A stretch of 64,000 bases of DNA from Thermoplasmata archaeon (GTDB lineage Archaea; Thermoplasmatota; Thermoplasmata; Lutacidiplasmatales; UBA184), in NCBI GenBank assembly GCA_021828195.1, contig JAKASQ010000002.1, positions 340,245 to 404,244 on the forward strand. Reading direction: 5' to 3'. Positions 16,530-25,211 of the stretch are shown here, one piece after another. Made by a program: the position numbers and the translations under genes. The stretch's first letter is position 1; the number at the start of each line of letters is the position of its first letter. The notes under the pieces are model-generated. The model made no database searches and was not told the DNA's origin. It was given only the letters and a program-made list of their open reading frames with translations.

Positions 16530-16994
16530 TCACCGCTTCGGGGCCCTCCGAGCAACCGTCGGGTGGATCATGACCTCGAAGTCCTTACCCCAGGTGGGAA
16601 TCGATGCCTGAGAGGAGCCTCCCGATCCCCGCCATTTGGAAGCGAAGCGGATCAGAGTCAGCAGCACCGGAATCACGTCGGTTCCCTTGGCAGTAAGCTG
16701 CCAGCGAGTGAACGCGCGGTGGTGCTCCGCGCGGGAGAGGAATCCGTTCTCCTCAAGCTCTCTGAGTCGCAGGGCGAGAATCCGCTTGCTCATTCCGGGC
16801 GACTTTCGGAGCAGCTCGCTGAATCGCTGGGCTTGACCCAGTGCGATGTTCATCAAGATGAGAAGGGCCCACTTGCGCCCCAGCACACCGAGGCTCGACT
16901 GTAGCGGATACACCAAGAAGTTGAGCCGGACTCTCATCTGGATGCTTGTACAGCCTCGGGGTGTGACGGTCACGACCGTCCTACTTTCTTTCAC
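16530..16994 (-). CDS. HxlR-family winged-helix transcription regulator
   Basis: A 154-residue HxlR-type regulator. The DNA-binding core reads LGVLGRKWALLILMNIA, then RFSELLRKSPGMSKRILALR and LRELEENGFLSR, which is the family's helix-turn-helix and wing. An alternative in-frame ATG at 16937 would remove 19 N-terminal residues with no family similarity. It is divergent from an SRPBCC gene (17050), a typical arrangement for a regulator and its target. A 16-bp palindrome (16965-16980) lies near the start. The typical N-terminal HxlR cysteine is not obvious, so the signal it senses is unclear. Confidence 0.85.
   Translation of the reverse strand: MKESRTVVTVTPRGCTSIQMRVRLNFLVYPLQSSLGVLGRKWALLILMNIALGQAQRFSELLRKSPGMSKRILALRLRELEENGFLSRAEHHRAFTRWQLTAKGTDVIPVLLTLIRFASKWRGSGGSSQASIPTWGKDFEVMIHPTVARRAPKR
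16965..16980. promoter_or_regulatory. Candidate HxlR operator palindrome
   Basis: GACGGTC-AC-GACCGTC is a perfect 7-bp inverted repeat with a 2-bp spacer. A further half site, ACGGTCG, occurs at about 17016-17022, in the gap before the divergent SRPBCC gene. Position between hxlR-like and SRPBCC starts suggests autoregulation and control of 17050. Inference from symmetry and position. Confidence 0.4.
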
Positions 16995-17049
16995 CTACTG
17001 ACCCAAATACGTCACGGTCGATAGGGCTACTGCGGGAGAGTGAATCGCC

Positions 17050-17499
17050 GTGGTCTACGTAAAGGATGAGGGTAGTGAATTCGAGGCCCCGACCGACTTC
17101 GTCTGGAAGTACATCTTCGGTGGTGAAGGGCATGACGCCGCCCACAAGACAACTCGGAATCCGAAGTTCAAGAAAGTCTCGGACATCACCATCGAGTACG
17201 GATCCGAACGCTACCTCCGAGGAAAGTGGGCTCCGGATCGACTACGGATCACGATGGTCGAGCCGATCTCCGTGACGACAGAGTGGATCGACGGGATTCT
17301 CGCGGGCTCGAAGTTCGTATACGTGTACTCGCCGAAGGGGGAGAAGACTCGCATCGATGTCTACGGCGAGTTCACATCGAAGACGCTACCTCCGGGCGAG
17401 GTAGAGGCAGCCGCCCGAGAGTTCCTCGAGTCCGAGTTCAACGCGGACGCTCCCGCCATCAAGGCCGAGTACGAGAAGGCGAAGAAGTCCCGAGGTTGA
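17050..17499 (+). CDS. SRPBCC-like (START fold) protein, paralogue of 15000-15425
   Basis: A 149-residue SRPBCC-fold protein with a GTG start. It opens MVYVKDEGSEFEAPTDFVWK, has central segments RLRITMVEPISVTTEWIDG and LAGSKFVYVYSPKGEKTRID, and ends with a lysine-rich helix. It shares start, length and internal pattern with the gene at 15000-15425. A TATA-like GATAGG near 17022-17028 fits a leaderless start. Located head-to-head with an HxlR regulator, it is the most likely regulated target. The fold is judged from pattern; no catalytic residue can be named. Confidence 0.75.
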   Translation: MVYVKDEGSEFEAPTDFVWKYIFGGEGHDAAHKTTRNPKFKKVSDITIEYGSERYLRGKWAPDRLRITMVEPISVTTEWIDGILAGSKFVYVYSPKGEKTRIDVYGEFTSKTLPPGEVEAAAREFLESEFNADAPAIKAEYEKAKKSRG

Positions 17500-17906
17500 T
17501 CCGGGTCGCGGCCGCTGACGATCCCGCCGGGCTTCAGTTCGGCGGCCCAAAGGGGAGGGAGTCGCGCTCGATCATGTATCTCATCGTCGAGTGCGGGGAC
17601 GGCGGGCCGGCCATCCCATCGACTTCAGGAGTCTGGCCGTACGGCCGGGGGCAATGCGACCGGCGCCCGAGTCGTTCTCGCGCGGTCCAGCGCTTTCCAC
17701 GTTAGAGTGAGGAGTGCTCCCGTCGGAGCCTGATCGATCAGATCGGGCACCAGCTCACAGGGCCCCTCGCGAGTCAGCGTGTGGAGAACAGCCCGGGGGA
17801 CATCGATCCCGTCAGTACGGGCGCCTTAACCGCACGACGTTCCGGGCGATCCTAGACTCGGCTGGCTGACCCTTTCGGGCCGGTCAAGATCCTGTGGTTC
17901 GCCACC
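17500..17906. other. Intergenic region, no gene seen
   Basis: About 400 bp after the second SRPBCC gene. A GCCTTAACC box occurs near 17823-17831, but what it would serve is not clear. No RNA gene or convincing frame was recognised. Confidence 0.35.
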
Positions 17907-18140
17907 CTAGGGGTGCGTTCGAAGTCCTGGTGTTTCCCCTTGGGTGCGGACCGCAAGGTCTTCGTCGTTTCTTACGTCGAAGAGGCCGAAGGAACGATAG
18001 AGACCACGCAGGATGGCGGATGCCGCTTCACCGTGGTACACCTGCGCCCATGAGTCCTCTTCGCCATGGGTAACATCTTTGCCGCCGGGGCCCTCCACGA
18101 GTACGTCCACCGCAAGCGTTTCATTGCGAACTCGGTCCAC
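17907..18140 (-). CDS. Small hypothetical protein
   Basis: A 77-residue frame whose translation looks protein-like: VRNETLAVDVLVEGPGGKD, then EEDSWAQVYHGEAASAILRG and LYRSFGLFDVRNDEDLAVR. It is not recognised as a family. There is no signal peptide or cysteine motif. It stands alone on the minus strand of a long gap. Alternatively it is a gene remnant; confidence is low. Confidence 0.35.
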   Translation of the reverse strand: MDRVRNETLAVDVLVEGPGGKDVTHGEEDSWAQVYHGEAASAILRGLYRSFGLFDVRNDEDLAVRTQGETPGLRTHP

Positions 18141-18256
18141 TTTCCGGTCCGTTGGGCTGCTACATTGCGGATGCGCGACGCGACGGGAGTAAGAGCCGCC
18201 TCACCGCGCCTCGCGGGCGACAATTCGTGCCTCTGGGGGAGGCGAATTTGCCCCGG

Positions 18257-18264
18257 GCTTAAGT
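18257..18264 (+). promoter_or_regulatory. TATA-like box for the dienelactone hydrolase gene
   Basis: GCTTAAGT is centred about 28 bp before the ATG at 18289, as for other leaderless genes in this window. Confidence 0.5.
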
Positions 18265-18288
18265 ACGGGCGCCAGTTGAGAAATCGGC

Positions 18289-18873
18289 ATGGCTGAAGTC
18301 CTCCTCTTCCACCACGCCCAGGGGCAGACTGCCGGTTTCCTCGCCTTCGCGGACCAGCTTCGTCGCGCCCGGCACACGGTGCACACCCCAGACCTCTATG
18401 ACGGGCATACGTTTGCCTCGATCGACGACGGTGTCGGGTACGCGAAGAAGGTCGGCTTCGGCACGATTGCCGAGCGGGGCAAGAAGGCAACCGAGGGCCT
18501 TCCGAGCGGCCTAGTCTACGCGGGCTTCTCGCTCGGCGTGATGCCGGCGCAGTCGCTCGCTCAGACCCGACCGGGCGCGAAGGGCGCGCTCCTCTTCTCC
18601 GCAGCCTTCCCGGCCGAAGAGTTCGGGAGACCATGGCCCGAGGGCGTCCCGCTGCAGATCCACATGATGGATAGGGACAAGTGGGTACTGGAAGGGGACC
18701 TCGACGCCGCCCGAAAACTGGTCAGCACTGTCAAAGAAGGCGAGCTCTTCCTCTACCCCGGTGAGCGCCATCTTTTCGCGGACAGCAGCCTCTCCGACTA
18801 CGACCCGGAGGCGGCGGCCCACCTCACGCAACGTGTGCTCACCTTCCTGAGGAAGATAGACTCAAAGCCATGA
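18289..18873 (+). CDS. Dienelactone hydrolase-family alpha/beta hydrolase
   Basis: A 194-residue alpha/beta hydrolase of the dienelactone hydrolase group. It opens AEVLLFHHAQGQTAGFLAFA. The nucleophile elbow is YAGFSLGVMPAQ with serine where classical dienelactone hydrolase has cysteine. A likely acid residue is in HMMDRDKW, and the catalytic histidine is in PGERHLFAD. All three triad members are in the expected order. Substrate unknown; short acyl esters or lactones are plausible. A run of six T (18989-18994) about 115 bp downstream may end the transcript. Confidence 0.85.
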   Translation: MAEVLLFHHAQGQTAGFLAFADQLRRARHTVHTPDLYDGHTFASIDDGVGYAKKVGFGTIAERGKKATEGLPSGLVYAGFSLGVMPAQSLAQTRPGAKGALLFSAAFPAEEFGRPWPEGVPLQIHMMDRDKWVLEGDLDAARKLVSTVKEGELFLYPGERHLFADSSLSDYDPEAAAHLTQRVLTFLRKIDSKP

Positions 18874-19003
18874 GTTGCCCCGAACACGGGACGGGCCTTC
18901 CTCCTAGAGCCGGCGAGAGTAGTGGTACCCCCCGCCGCACGCCCGCGAGGGTGACGTTTCAGGCGGAGAAGGGCCCACGCGTGAAGATTTTTTCCCTACC
19001 ACG

Positions 19004-19627
19004 GTGTCGGGTCACGACACCCAGCACGCACCAATGGCTTTCCCCTCGAAACCGCTCTGCTCCCAGACCTGGCCGGCCTTCGCTCGCCTCGTCGAGAAAC
19101 ACGGTGGAATCTTCGGCGGGTGCTGGTGCATCTCGTTTCATCTCGAGCCCGGGGAAGCGAAGCGCGGCGCGGCAGCGTACCGGGCGATGAAAGAGGCGCG
19201 AGTGCGGGAAGGCCGGGCGCACGCCGCTCTCGTCTTCGACGGTCCGAACGCCGTCGGGTGGTGCCAGTTCGGCCCTACCGCGGAACTCCCCAACATCCGG
19301 AGCCAGAAGTCCTACGAAGAGGGACTGCGCCGGCTTCCCGATTGGCGCATCACCTGCTTTTTCATTGACCGGGAACGCCGCGGCGAGGGCATTGCCACGC
19401 TCGCCCTCCGCGAGGCGCTTCGACACATTGCTCGACTCGGAGGCGGAACGGTCGAGGGGTACCCGGAGGACTACACGGACGAAAGGACGTCCTCCTCGTT
19501 CCTCTGTAGCGGAACCTTGAGGATGTTCGAGAAGTCGGGATTCCGGAAGACGCGCAAGATCGCGATGCGTCGATGGGTCGTGGTAAAGAGGGTTCCCCAA
19601 GCTCGGGCGAAGCACTCCACGAACTGA
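19004..19627 (+). CDS. GNAT-family N-acetyltransferase (GGCWC type), paralogue of 12052-12675
   Basis: A 207-residue GNAT-like protein. The cysteine motif is FGGCWCISFHLE, the second conserved block AVGWCQFGP, and the acetyl-CoA site ITCFFIDRERRGEGIATLAL (R-x-x-G-x-A). The C-terminal MFEKSGFRK is the usual beta-6/beta-7 region. GTG at 19004 is given as the start; an ATG at 19034 (MAFPSKPL) is equally possible. Two such genes 6 kb apart in one accessory stretch suggest duplication or joint acquisition. Substrate unknown. Confidence 0.8.
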   Translation: MSGHDTQHAPMAFPSKPLCSQTWPAFARLVEKHGGIFGGCWCISFHLEPGEAKRGAAAYRAMKEARVREGRAHAALVFDGPNAVGWCQFGPTAELPNIRSQKSYEEGLRRLPDWRITCFFIDRERRGEGIATLALREALRHIARLGGGTVEGYPEDYTDERTSSSFLCSGTLRMFEKSGFRKTRKIAMRRWVVVKRVPQARAKHSTN

Positions 19628-19771
19628 ACCCCACACTTCAGGGGCGGGAGGCGGTCTAGACAAGTCGCGGTCCTGAGATTCCGGCAGGGCCTTTGATCCC
19701 GTGCGGAAGCCGTGCATTTGGCTCGCAGCGGTGGGTAGCCCGGACAGCCACGTCAGGAGGCAGGATCGATC

Positions 19772-20920
19772 TAGAGTGGTGCGCCTGAAGTAGATGCGGT
19801 CACGTCCGGCCCGCCCTTCTCTCCTTCGCGCGGGTCGCGCCTCCGGTCCTCCTCGACGCGAGCGACCGGCTCACCCTGGAGCGTTGGGCTCGAGGGCGAT
19901 CCACCCCTCACCTCCCCGTCCTTCGAGCCCGCATCCTCCTTCGCGCGGGGACCGGGGCGCAGAACCTTGAGATCGCCGGCGAGCTCGGCGCTCGGCCGAA
20001 CACCGTTGCGCTCTGGCGGCAACGGTACCGCCTTCATGGGCTCCGCGGAGTCGAGTCCGATGCCCCCGACCGGGCTGCCTTCCTTCGATCCCTTCCGCTA
20101 CCGTCAACCGGGTTCTCCACGCAACCCTCCACGAACGACCTCGGGGAGCGACCCTCTGGTCGACCCGCACGCTCGCTCGGGCCACCGGGGTGGGCGCCTC
20201 GATCGTTCGCCGAATCTGGAGACTCCATCGGCTCCAACCGCATCGGGTCCGCTCGTTCAAGGTCAGCCGCGACAAGCACTACATCGAGAAGGTCCACGAC
20301 ATCGTCGGTCTCTGCCTGAGCCCTCCCGAGCACGCCGGGGTCCTCTTGGTCGATGAGAAGACCCCGATCCAAGCCCTCGACCGAACCCCGACGACCCTTC
20401 CCCTCCGACCGTGCCTCCCCGAGACGCGGACGCACGATTATCGACGGAACGGGCACACCGACCTCTTCGCGGTCCTCAACACATTGAACGGAACCGTGGT
20501 GACGGAGTTCCACCTCCGTCATCGGAATCGGGAGTTCCGTCTCTTTCTCGACACGCTCGACCGCACGGTTCCGGAGGAGTTCCAGGCGCACGTAATCCTC
20601 GACCATCTCCGTGTCGACAAGCACCGCAACGTCAAGCGGTGGCTCGCGCGCCACCCCCGAATCCACTTCCATTTCGTGCCGACAAGTTCCTCGTTCATGA
20701 ACCAGGCGGAGCGATGGTTCAAGCGGCTGACCGACACCCAAATCCGCCGAGGGGCGTTCCGCAGCGGGGGGGCCCTGAAGGAGAGGATCGAGGAGTTCGT
20801 GTCGACCTACAACGAGAATCCTCGACCCTTCATCCGGACTGCGATCCCCCATCGCCTGATTGGGAGCGGACGCCGAGCCCAAGCCCGGTTAAACGTAGAA
20901 GCGTCTGGCGCACTACACTA
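19772..20920 (+). mobile_element. IS630-family insertion sequence
   Basis: About 1.15 kb bounded by imperfect terminal inverted repeats. The left end, from 19771, reads CTAGAGTGGTGCGCCTGAAG; the right end, read inward on the minus strand from 20921, reads CTAGTGTAGTGCGCCAGACG, matching at about 16 of 20 positions. Each end abuts a TA dinucleotide, the target that IS630 elements duplicate. It encloses the transposase frames at 19794-20921. The right end meets the 3' end of a glycosyltransferase gene. Confidence 0.8.
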
Positions 20921-20921
20921 G
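19794..20921 (+). pseudogene. IS630-type transposase, frame-shifted
   Basis: The transposase is readable in two frames. The N-terminal helix-turn-helix part (LLDASDRLTLERWARGRST, then NLEIAGELGARPNTVALWRQ) ends at SDAP. The rest (PSIPSATVNRVLHATL, then the DDE catalytic part) is in the next frame. The shift falls in the C5 run at 20063-20067; one extra C would restore a single frame. The catalytic region has LLVDEKTPIQALDR, VILDHLRVDKH and FVPTSSSFMNQAERWF, giving the D, D and E of the active site. The start codon of the N-terminal frame is not clear. It could be inactive, use frameshifting, or reflect a homopolymer sequencing error. Confidence 0.8.
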
Positions 20922-22015
20922 TCTCTTCCAATCCGCTCCAAGGAACGGCGAGCGGCCCGCAGGTGGAACATCCGGCCCGCCGCCCGTGGGAAGACCACGT
21001 AGATGGCCGCGTACACCTCCGCGGCCCACGTCTCGAGATCCGGGTTCCGGACATCGGGATGTTTTCCCAAGAAACGAAGGTAGGCTCGCGCCTCGCTCGC
21101 GACCTCGGAGCGAGTGCTGTGGGCGACCACGCGAGCCATGAGGGTCCCGACAAGCAATCGTTTTTCGATCTGGGTCGAGCGCGAGTCGAACCATGCCGCG
21201 TATCCGGGCAGGCAGAGATCGCGGCACAGCTGAGCGAGCCGAGAGCTGTCCTCCAGGCCATGGCGCAGCGACGATACCTGACCCGTTACGTTCGTCCCGT
21301 GGTGCCGATACTGGGTGAGGCGTCGATCGTCCAAGTAGAGTTCGTACTGGGAGGCGACGCCCGCCACGAAGAGGAAGGGATCGGGGTTCTGGTACGCTAC
21401 AAACCGGGGCGAGAGTTCGTCGGTCAGCACCTCCCGCCGAATGACGATCGTGCTCGAGTTAAAGTACGAATACGTTCGCCGGATGGTGGGCAAGGCCGCG
21501 ACCTTGGAGTCCGCGGCTACGTGCAGCGGTCCGGTCTGGTCGAAAACCGGATCCACCTCGTTCGGAGCCCACGCCTTCCGCGGGATCGGGAATCCATCCG
21601 GGCCGATCACCGAGACGCGGTTGCGGTAGTACCCCACGTGGGGGTGGGTACGGAACACCTCGACCGCGTGCTGGAGCCGCACAGGATCGAAGAGATCGTC
21701 ATCGTCCAGGAAGGCGATCAACGGAGCGTGCGATTTCCGGATGGCGCGCAGGAGCCAGGGCCCGATCCTCGGATCCGGATCGAGCAGGGAGATCACTCCC
21801 TTTCGGGCGAGGAACTCGTCCACCGGGGCCGACGGGAAGTTCTTGGTGACGATGATCTCGATCCGATCGCGGTCGAGCGTCTGGTCCAGAACCGATTGGA
21901 CCGCGGCCGTTACGAACGTCGCTCGGGAGTAGGCTCCGATGATGACGGAGACGAGGGGGGCGGTCGACCCGGCGGATGGCGCTGGACCTCGGAGCATCTC
22001 TGGAGACTCTGCCAT
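20918..22015 (-). CDS. GT2-family glycosyltransferase
   Basis: A 365-residue GT-A fold glycosyltransferase. It has the opening PLVSVIIGAYSRATFVTAAV, the AFLDDDDLFDP metal/nucleotide-sugar (DxD) region, and helices after about residue 250. The ATG at 22015 is chosen because the family fold begins 20 residues later; the frame is open further upstream. The TAG stop uses the TA target site plus the first base of the adjacent IS630 element, so the insertion may have changed the original C-terminus. It is related to the GT2 at 23082 (VTKNF / VIKNF, similar DDDD block). A role in cell-surface glycan or S-layer glycosylation is inferred. Confidence 0.85.
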   Translation of the reverse strand: MAESPEMLRGPAPSAGSTAPLVSVIIGAYSRATFVTAAVQSVLDQTLDRDRIEIIVTKNFPSAPVDEFLARKGVISLLDPDPRIGPWLLRAIRKSHAPLIAFLDDDDLFDPVRLQHAVEVFRTHPHVGYYRNRVSVIGPDGFPIPRKAWAPNEVDPVFDQTGPLHVAADSKVAALPTIRRTYSYFNSSTIVIRREVLTDELSPRFVAYQNPDPFLFVAGVASQYELYLDDRRLTQYRHHGTNVTGQVSSLRHGLEDSSRLAQLCRDLCLPGYAAWFDSRSTQIEKRLLVGTLMARVVAHSTRSEVASEARAYLRFLGKHPDVRNPDLETWAAEVYAAIYVVFPRAAGRMFHLRAARRSLERIGRD

Positions 22016-22236
22016 GGGATCGCAGATCACATTGAGGGGTGAAAGCGGAAACGACGGCCCCGTTCCCGAAGCGAGTCCATGCGGCCGACAGTCAACAAAG
22101 GCGCTTGATGCTTCCGCTGAGAAGCGGACGGGTGTGCCGGTCCCGAAGGTGCTTCGACCCGCGTGTGAGGCTAGATCATCCTGCCTCAACGAGCAGTTAA
22201 GTCCGAGAGGCCTCATCGATACCGAAGGCGAGTGCT

Positions 22237-23049
22237 GTGGGGCCGTACGCAACCTCAGAGATCGCGGGCGAGAACCCGATCGGCGGTGGCGACTACTCCG
22301 TCATCTATGGGCGAGGTTGGGATGGAAACCCCGAGCTTGCAGCTTCCCAATCGCGCGCGACAGCGCGCCGCTTGCTTCCATTGGTGATCGAGGCAGTCGG
22401 AGGACCGCCCAAGACGGTCGTAGATGTGGGTTGCAACACGGGGATCTTCCTTCAAGAATTTCAACGGTTGGGCGTGGAAAGCGTGCTCGGTCTCGACGGT
22501 GAGTGGGTTCCGAGAGAACGGCTCCAGATTCCCACTTCCGCCTTCCGTGCGGTCGATTTGCGCAAGCCGGTCGCCCTCCCCGAGCATTTCGACCTCGCGA
22601 TGAGTCTAGAGGTGGCGGAGCATCTGGAGCCGGAGTATGCGGACACCTTTGTCGATTCCCTCGTTTCCCTGGCGCCGATCGTACTATTCTCGGCCGCTCT
22701 TCCTCTCCAAAGGGGGACTCACCATGTCAACTGCCGTTGGCCGGAGTACTGGGCGGAGAAGTTCCGCGCGCGGGGATATGTTCCCATCGACTGCCTGCGG
22801 GACCAGCTCCTTCCACTTCCCGACGTGGGGCATCCGTACGCCATGAACACGATCCTCTACGTCGCGCGGGAGACTCTCCCGAAGCACCCGACGCTCCAAG
22901 ACAGGCTCGATCCGCGAATGACCCGAGTTCCGATCAAGATCCGGACGGAGGACCATCCGTTGGCGTGGATGGCCAACCGGCTCCCGCCGCTGCCTCGCGA
23001 GTGGCTATTCTACGTCTCCCGTCGCCTCCTCCGGCACTCGCCTATCTAG
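22237..23049 (+). CDS. SAM-dependent methyltransferase
   Basis: A 270-residue class I methyltransferase with a GTG start. Motif I is TVVDVGCNTGIFLQEF (about residues 60-75), followed by the acidic VLGLDGEW loop. AMSLEVAEHLEPEYAD is motif II with the EVAEHL pattern common in sugar- or lipid-modifying methyltransferases. The C-terminal 90 residues resemble glycan-cluster methyltransferases. It lies between two GT2 genes, so it probably methylates a sugar of the same surface glycan. A TTAAG box near 22195-22200 may be its promoter. Confidence 0.85.
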   Translation: MGPYATSEIAGENPIGGGDYSVIYGRGWDGNPELAASQSRATARRLLPLVIEAVGGPPKTVVDVGCNTGIFLQEFQRLGVESVLGLDGEWVPRERLQIPTSAFRAVDLRKPVALPEHFDLAMSLEVAEHLEPEYADTFVDSLVSLAPIVLFSAALPLQRGTHHVNCRWPEYWAEKFRARGYVPIDCLRDQLLPLPDVGHPYAMNTILYVARETLPKHPTLQDRLDPRMTRVPIKIRTEDHPLAWMANRLPPLPREWLFYVSRRLLRHSPI

Positions 23050-23081
23050 CAGGGATCGTTCGCCGCTCGGGGATCTCGACG

Positions 23082-24095
23082 ATGACGAAGGCACTCATCT
23101 CGGTCGTCATCCCAGCGTTCAATCGCCGGGAGTTTCTCCGCGACGCCGTCGCTTCCGTGCTCGGCCAGACCCTTCCGCGATCGGACTTCGAGCTCGTCGT
23201 GATCAAGAATTTCGAGGAGCCCGACGTTGATGCTCGACGCGACGAACCCGGGACGAAGATCCTGTGGGACGATAGCCTCGCCATCGGCGCCATGCTGACG
23301 CGGGCCCTCGATGTGTGCGAGGGAGAGGTCGTGTGCTTCCTGGACGACGACGATCAGTTCGAGCCGGACAAGCTCTCCCGCATCGCTCGGCTTTTCCGGG
23401 AGGACCCGAGACGAACGTTCGTCCACGATGCCATCGCGCCGATGGATCGGCTCGGCCACGTGCTCCCCGACTGGGGTCGCCTCCGCACGCAGCCGAGGGT
23501 ATCCTATTCCGTGACGAGTGCTTCCGAGCGATCGACGAGGACGCCCGACTTCTTCCGCAACGGCGTCAGCGTGAACCTCAGCGCGATGAGCGTGCGCACT
23601 TCGCTCCTCCGCACCGTGGCGGATCGATTCCGCCAGGTCGAAGCGAGCCCGGACATCTTCGTGTTCTTCGCCGCGCTGGCGAGCGAAGGAACCCTCTGGA
23701 TCGAGGCCCGCCGCCTGACCCGTTATCGCTTCCACTCCAGCGCCAGCCACGCCGAGATCGACGAAGGAGGCTGGGTCTCAGAGGCCCGAAGGCTCGCCCG
23801 AGAGGAACGGACGGTGGAGCTCGTGGAGGAGATGACCCGGGGGAAACCGGCCGAAACCGCCGGCCGGGGCTATGCGGCCGAGGCTCGATTTCAGTGCTAT
23901 CTGATGGTCCCGGGAGCGCCCCCGCCGAGCTGGGGCCAGTTTGCCGAGCTTCTCCGCGCCGCCTGGGCGCGAAGGCAGGCTTACCTCGCCTCTCGGGCGT
24001 TGTGGGCTCTTGCCAAGCGGATGGCACCCCGGTGGGCCACTCAAGCGTACCACCGCCGCTCGCACGATCGCCACTCCCCCGGCGGCGCTCCGTAG
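23082..24095 (+). CDS. GT2-family glycosyltransferase
   Basis: A 337-residue GT2 enzyme. The start MTKALISVVIPAFNRREFLR matches the family opening. CFLDDDDQFEPDK is the DxD region (about residues 86-98), and the C-terminal half is helical and arginine-rich. It follows the methyltransferase by 32 bases and is likely in the same transcript. Its relative at 20918 shares the QTL...(I/L)V(V/I)..NF pattern after the first strand. Acceptor and donor sugar are unknown. Confidence 0.85.
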   Translation: MTKALISVVIPAFNRREFLRDAVASVLGQTLPRSDFELVVIKNFEEPDVDARRDEPGTKILWDDSLAIGAMLTRALDVCEGEVVCFLDDDDQFEPDKLSRIARLFREDPRRTFVHDAIAPMDRLGHVLPDWGRLRTQPRVSYSVTSASERSTRTPDFFRNGVSVNLSAMSVRTSLLRTVADRFRQVEASPDIFVFFAALASEGTLWIEARRLTRYRFHSSASHAEIDEGGWVSEARRLAREERTVELVEEMTRGKPAETAGRGYAAEARFQCYLMVPGAPPPSWGQFAELLRAAWARRQAYLASRALWALAKRMAPRWATQAYHRRSHDRHSPGGAP

Positions 24096-24168
24096 CCGGC
24101 CGACCGATTGCCCGTCGACGGCTCTGCGGCAGAGTCCGCAAGACACGGACACCGCCCTGCTCGCGAAC

Positions 24169-25116
24169 TCACTTGATCCCGTAGAGGGGTGGATCGTGGA
24201 ACTCCACCCTCTCCCACACCGAGGAGGCGCGTCGGAGGTACCCGATCTCGTCCACGGTCAAGAGCAACTGAGGCGGTGGCCCGTCCCAGGCGAGGCTCTT
24301 GTAATCGCCTCGAAGGAGCGATCCCAGGATCGCGTCGCGCAGGATGAGATAGTTGTTCCGCGCGGCCTTGCGGGGTCGGATGGGACGGAACCGTGCGCCG
24401 ATCGCCGCGAACGTGAACCATCCCCAGAGGGCCGCCCGTCGGGCCGGCGGTTTCGCGGCGTTCAGGGCCATCAGATCCCGAACACGGTAGTTGGCACCGA
24501 TGACCTGGTCGCGCTGGGTCGCGTACATCCGCAGGAGGCGCCGGACCGAAGAGCCCTGCACGTAGCGCATCTGACGCGCGTAGGCACCCATGCGGGCGGA
24601 TTGAGATCCTCTCAGGGCGACGGGCCACGCGATCAGCCCGAAGCGCTCGATCAGCGGTCCGTAGAGGTCGATGTCCTCGGCTCCGATGAGATCCCGCCAG
24701 CCTCCGACCTCCTCGATGCTCCGGCGCGAGAGGGCGCAGATTTCCGAGAAGAGCATCCGATCGGTGCGAAGCTGGAGGTAGGCCCGGAGCAGTCCACCGT
24801 AGGCGGCGGCGTAGGTGATGCTCGTATCGAAGGGAATGACGACCGCGCCCGAGCTCGCCTCGAACGCGAGCCGCCGGCCAGCTCCTCTCCGCCGTTCGGC
24901 GTGGCGAACCAGCCGGAAATCGGCGCGCTGGCGCTGTCGATGCTCGAGGAGCTCCCGGGCGCCATCGGTGCTCGGGCCGTCCGCGACGACCACCTCGTAC
25001 GGCACGCCGACCCCCCGGCCGAGGACATCGATGGAATCGAGCGATGCGACCAGCCGATCGGCCGTGTTGAGATTGGTCGCGCAGAAGGAGACGCGCTCTG
25101 CGAGAGCCATGGTCAC
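24169..25116 (-). CDS. GT2-family glycosyltransferase
   Basis: A 315-residue GT-A protein. It opens RVSFCATNLNTADRLVASLD, has the first acidic motif VVVADGPSTDG, and a VVIPFDTSITYAAAYG segment in place of a classical DxD. GAEDIDLYGPLIERFG is the conserved (E/G)ED motif. The carboxyl end is basic and helical, possibly membrane-associating. It points toward the plus-strand GT2 at 23082. ATG at 25116 is used; the second methionine two codons later is also possible. It closes the glycan cluster. Confidence 0.8.
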   Translation of the reverse strand: MTMALAERVSFCATNLNTADRLVASLDSIDVLGRGVGVPYEVVVADGPSTDGARELLEHRQRQRADFRLVRHAERRRGAGRRLAFEASSGAVVIPFDTSITYAAAYGGLLRAYLQLRTDRMLFSEICALSRRSIEEVGGWRDLIGAEDIDLYGPLIERFGLIAWPVALRGSQSARMGAYARQMRYVQGSSVRRLLRMYATQRDQVIGANYRVRDLMALNAAKPPARRAALWGWFTFAAIGARFRPIRPRKAARNNYLILRDAILGSLLRGDYKSLAWDGPPPQLLLTVDEIGYLRRASSVWERVEFHDPPLYGIK

Positions 25117-25211
25117 CTCCGCGTCCGAACCTTCTTCTTGAGGTTGGCGGAGCCCGGAGAAGGGCGAACGGGAACCCTCAAGCCCCCCCTCCGCTCGGGG
25201 GCTCGAGATCC

